Part shown: one piece after another, positions 62,074 through 64,000 of the stretch
How positions within the stretch are numbered: position 1 is the first letter of the stretch
Layout of the letters: every line of letters begins with the position of its first letter
Source: Janthinobacterium sp. J1-1
GTDB taxonomy: Bacteria; Pseudomonadota; Gammaproteobacteria; Burkholderiales; Burkholderiaceae_D
DNA length: 64,000 nucleotides
NCBI RefSeq assembly: GCF_030944405.1
Contig: NZ_CP132339.1
Location: forward strand, 4,464,001-4,528,000
Direction: 5' to 3'
Position numbers and translations under genes: made by a program
The notes under the pieces: generated by a model
Databases searched by the model: none
What the model saw: only the letters and a program-made list of their open reading frames with translations
Told to the model about the DNA's origin: nothing

Positions 62074-62934
62074 TCAAGCCACCCGCGGCTGTTTGCTGAA
62101 TTTTTCAGCGAACAACGCGGGCGGAACATTGCCAAGGCGCGAATGGCGTCGCTGGCGGTTGTAAAAGCTTTCGATATATTCCTGTATTGCGGCTTTCGCG
62201 TCGGCCCGGGTCGCGTAACGTTGATGGTGCACCAGCTCGTTTTTCAGGCTGCCCCAGAAGCTTTCCATGGGCGCGTTGTCATAGCAGTTTCCTCGGCGCG
62301 ACATGGACGGCTTCATGCCGAACTGCGTCACCAGTTTCTGATAGTCGTGGGCGCAATACTGACTGCCACGGTCGGAGTGGTGAATCAAGCCCGGCGCGGG
62401 GCGTTTGTTGCGCACGGCCTTCCACAGTGCTGTTGCCGTCAGCGTTTGCGTCATGCGCTCGTCCATCGCGTAGCCCACCAGCTCGCAGGTGAACACGTCC
62501 TTGATACCGGCCAGGTAAAGCCAGCCCTCGCCGGTCGCCACATAGGTGATGTCGGTCACCCAGGCTTCGTTCGGCCGGGTCGGCGCGAAAGTCTGATTGA
62601 GCAGGTTGTCGGCCACCGGCAGGTCATGATTCGAGTTCGTGGTGGCCTTGAACTTGCGCTTTTGCTTGCAGCGCAGGGCGAGCTCGCGACGCAGACGGAC
62701 GATACGATCACGGCCGGCCGGAAAGCCTTGCGCCGTCAGTTCCGGCTGCATGCGCAACGGGCCATAAGTCTGCCGGCTCTGCGCGTGCACGGCCTCGATG
62801 GCGACCTTCAGGCGTGCGTCGTCCTGCGCCCGCTGCGACGGTTTGCCGTTCGACCAAGCGTAGAAACCGCTGCGCGAGACGCCAAAGACGCGGCACATGA
62901 TGGTGACAGGAAATTCGAGTCGCAAGGTCTTCAT
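62074..62934 (-). CDS. IS3-family transposase OrfB (DDE catalytic part)
   Basis: A 286-residue rve integrase domain. The D,D(35)E residues are in W-V-T-D-I-T-Y, H-S-D-R-G-S-Q-Y and A-P-M-E-S-F-W-G. The N-terminal helix-turn-helix V-S-R-S-G-F-Y-A-W is typical. In most IS3 elements the product is made as an OrfAB fusion by -1 frameshifting; the frame upstream of this ATG (K-Y-A-V-M-K-T) joins orfA at the A7G run. Confidence 0.93.
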   Translation of the reverse strand: MKTLRLEFPVTIMCRVFGVSRSGFYAWSNGKPSQRAQDDARLKVAIEAVHAQSRQTYGPLRMQPELTAQGFPAGRDRIVRLRRELALRCKQKRKFKATTNSNHDLPVADNLLNQTFAPTRPNEAWVTDITYVATGEGWLYLAGIKDVFTCELVGYAMDERMTQTLTATALWKAVRNKRPAPGLIHHSDRGSQYCAHDYQKLVTQFGMKPSMSRRGNCYDNAPMESFWGSLKNELVHHQRYATRADAKAAIQEYIESFYNRQRRHSRLGNVPPALFAEKFSKQPRVA

Positions 62935-63242
62935 GACCGCGTACTTGGCAGCGACTCCCGCGCAAAGTACGCTGCCGCTTTTTTTACGATATCGCGCTCC
63001 ATGCGTGCCTCGGCAAGCTCTTTGCGCAGCTTGGTTACCTCAGCCTCAAGCTCCGGCACGGAGCGGCTACCAGGGGCTACTTTGGGCGACGTGCCGCGCC
63101 TTGCCGCACTGACCCAGTTCGCTAGCGTGCCCTTGGGAATGGTGAGACGCAACGCGGCGTCTTCCAGCGTCAGGCCTTGTGTCAGGACCAGTTTTACCGC
63201 TTCTTCCCGAAGCTCCGGTGTGTATGTTGTTGAGCGTGTCAT
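62931..63242 (-). CDS. IS3-family transposase OrfA (HTH part)
   Basis: A 103-residue HTH_Tnp_1 protein, T-Y-T-P-E-L-R-E-E-A-V-K-L-V at the start and a leucine-zipper region E-A-E-V-T-K-L-R-K-E-L. Its stop overlaps the orfB ATG by 4 bases. The frameshift signal is the run of seven A followed by G at 62978-62985 (minus strand), inside V-K-K-A-A. Confidence 0.93.
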   Translation of the reverse strand: MTRSTTYTPELREEAVKLVLTQGLTLEDAALRLTIPKGTLANWVSAARRGTSPKVAPGSRSVPELEAEVTKLRKELAEARMERDIVKKAAAYFARESLPSTRS

Positions 63243-63272
63243 AAGTTCTCCAGTTGGTGAAGTTTACCAAAC

Positions 63273-63302
63273 TAGAGTGTCCGAAAAAGTCAGGGTACCT
63301 CA
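63273..63302. repeat. IS3 element terminal repeat at the orfA end
   Basis: Ends in ACCTCA, the inverted form of the TGAGGT at the other end; AGAGTGTCCG corresponds to CGGACACTCT. Confidence 0.8.
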
Positions 63303-63422
63303 CTCGTTCATTCTGCGCATCTCGACACGACGATGGCGATCATGTGCAATTTCCAGCGCACGTTCATCTCGATTGCTCAAACGCTCGTTGGTGCTCAGTC
63401 CATTGATGCTAACGGTAGTTTG
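63303..63422 (-). pseudogene. Upstream remnant of the same IS-disrupted gene
   Basis: Translated on the minus strand these bases give an open frame such as L-S-T-N-E-R-L-S-N-R-D-E-R-A and H-D-R-H-R-R-V-E-M-R-R-M-N that runs straight into the fragment at 61804-62040 once the IS and one CTC copy are removed. A TAA at 63423-63425 marks where the older gene was already cut off, so its N-terminus is lost. Confidence 0.6.
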
Positions 63423-63425
63423 TTA

Positions 63426-64000
63426 AATGCGGAGATACAGATTAATGCCCCGGCCGCTCTCCAGCGTCTCCAGCAGTCCGGCAAGTTGGTTCGGCAGGGA
63501 CATGTCGGAGAATGCGTTCCAGGAGCGCATCAGCCAATATGCCGGCACCAACGTACCGCTCACGATGGTGGGTGACAACGACATCATGCTGCCGGTGGCG
63601 GTCAATGGCGGACTGATCAAGCGCGTGTGGTTGCACCACACTGGCAACGTCACCAAGGCCGAACTTCGCACCAATGGCACGCCACGCATCCGTGCTGAGC
63701 TTACAGGCCGGCATCCCGTACACGCATAACGTGGCCGGCAAACTGATATTGCTGGACTGGACCGGACCGGCGCCGCCGATGGTGTCGATATCGCCACTAT
63801 CCGCAACGGCACGCCACAGGCCACCACGCCGGGGCGCAAGGCGGCCGCGTTTCGCCTGGTTGAATCCTACGATGGCGTGACGCTGACGGCAACGGTTGAT
63901 GCCGTGATTGGCATTTTCCTGTCGTTCGATGATGCCCAGCTGGACGTTGCGGATGGTTCCGCCGTCAAGGTACAGGACGGCCTGGTCATTAATAACGTGC
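63426..64000 (+). pseudogene. Frame-shifted gene remnant at the window edge
   Basis: Plus-strand coding-like segments in changing frames. One frame gives S-E-N-A-F-Q-E-R-I-S-Q-Y-A-G-T-N-V-P-L and K-R-V-W-L-H-H-T-G-N-V-T-K, ends at a TAA (63727-63729), and resumes after it with A-A-D-G-V-D-I-A-T-I-R-N-G-T-P and V-E-S-Y-D-G-V-T-L-T-A-T up to the edge. Another frame fills the middle with G-I-P-Y-T-H-N-V-A-G-K-L. The style recalls phage or virion structural proteins, but no family is certain. Sequence errors could mimic the shifts. Confidence 0.4.

Larger units (their letters stand above)
62041..63302 (-). mobile_element. IS3-family insertion sequence, 1262 bp
   Basis: Both ends begin TGAGGT and share CGGACACTCT at the same distance (terminal inverted repeats, imperfect in the middle). 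It is flanked by a 3-bp direct repeat CTC (62038-62040 and 63303-63305), the usual target duplication of this family. It carries overlapping orfA and orfB on the minus strand with a slippery A7G run at the frameshift site. All parts look intact, so it may be active. Confidence 0.9.

Noticed and set aside
62048..63296. GTAC as a 4-bp target duplication of a shorter IS
   Set aside because: The ends would be unequal. Moving out to TGAGGT/ACCTCA gives matching ends and the flanking CTC repeat.
62143..63426. 427-codon plus-strand frame across the IS3 element
   Set aside because: Antisense to the transposase genes.
1..64000. tRNA, rRNA and CRISPR arrays
   Set aside because: No cloverleaf, ribosomal or regularly spaced repeat sequence was seen on reading both strands.

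Overview
The window is GC-rich, almost fully coding DNA typical of a betaproteobacterium. The gene set (CadR/CadA, metR-metE, paired CobW GTPases with a Fur-family regulator, many LysR-type regulators facing their targets, a CSS-motif EAL protein) fits Burkholderiales and most likely Oxalobacteraceae such as Janthinobacterium, Massilia or Duganella. This placement is an inference from gene content and codon style. No rRNA, tRNA or CRISPR array was seen.

Layout. 1-2.7 kb: the start of a lipoprotein gene, then a tviB-tviC pair that would turn UDP-GlcNAc into UDP-GalNAcA for a surface polysaccharide. 2.7-7.3 kb: the prkA-yeaH-spoVR stress operon on the minus strand, with 4-bp start/stop overlaps at both junctions. 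7.4-11.8 kb: a clade-3 catalase, a Sel1-repeat lipoprotein and a lipoprotein nucleotidase preceded by a good Pho box. 11.9-14.6 kb: two COG0523 GTPases and a Zur-like regulator, a probable zinc-starvation locus. 14.7-20.4 kb: a DUF900 hydrolase and the Anbu / transglutaminase / alpha-E / circularly permuted ATP-grasp operon, which has a near-consensus sigma-54 promoter and an NtrC-type site upstream. 20.4-24.8 kb: a soluble histidine kinase, an exported unknown protein and a TonB-dependent receptor with a Fur box.

25-35.4 kb: a 2-hydroxyacid dehydrogenase, LtrA, a LysR/MFS divergon, a CSS-EAL phosphodiesterase with two small unknown genes, a class-C beta-lactamase-like hydrolase and an unknown protein. 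35.4-38.9 kb: a coiled-coil KfrA-type DNA-binding protein and a complete tyrosine recombinase, divergent across a palindrome-rich 188-bp gap (an arrangement like the TnpT/TnpS resolution module of Tn4651-type transposons, but without a transposase), then an acyltransferase behind an 18-bp CRP-like palindrome. 38.9-41.4 kb: a thioesterase-MarR pair, then an AT-richer patch with a ferredoxin-like gene and a 160-bp MITE-like element. 41.4-59.3 kb: LysR divergons (GNAT, SDR, amidase), a second MFS pump, two S33 hydrolases, the CadA/CadR metal efflux unit, DUF4142 and SMI1 proteins, a SrpA-like catalase and a DUF2061 protein. 58.4-61.7 kb: divergent metR-metE.

Right edge (61.8-64.0 kb): an intact-looking IS3-family element (62041-63302) with a 3-bp target duplication sits inside an older gene remnant. 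Removing it restores one reading frame with a HEPN-like RNxxxH motif. Beyond it lies a second, frame-shifted gene remnant that runs off the window.

The points most worth following are the NtrC/sigma-54 signal on the Anbu operon, the orphan recombinase/KfrA module with its palindromes, the 160-bp inverted-repeat element, and the IS-disrupted gene.
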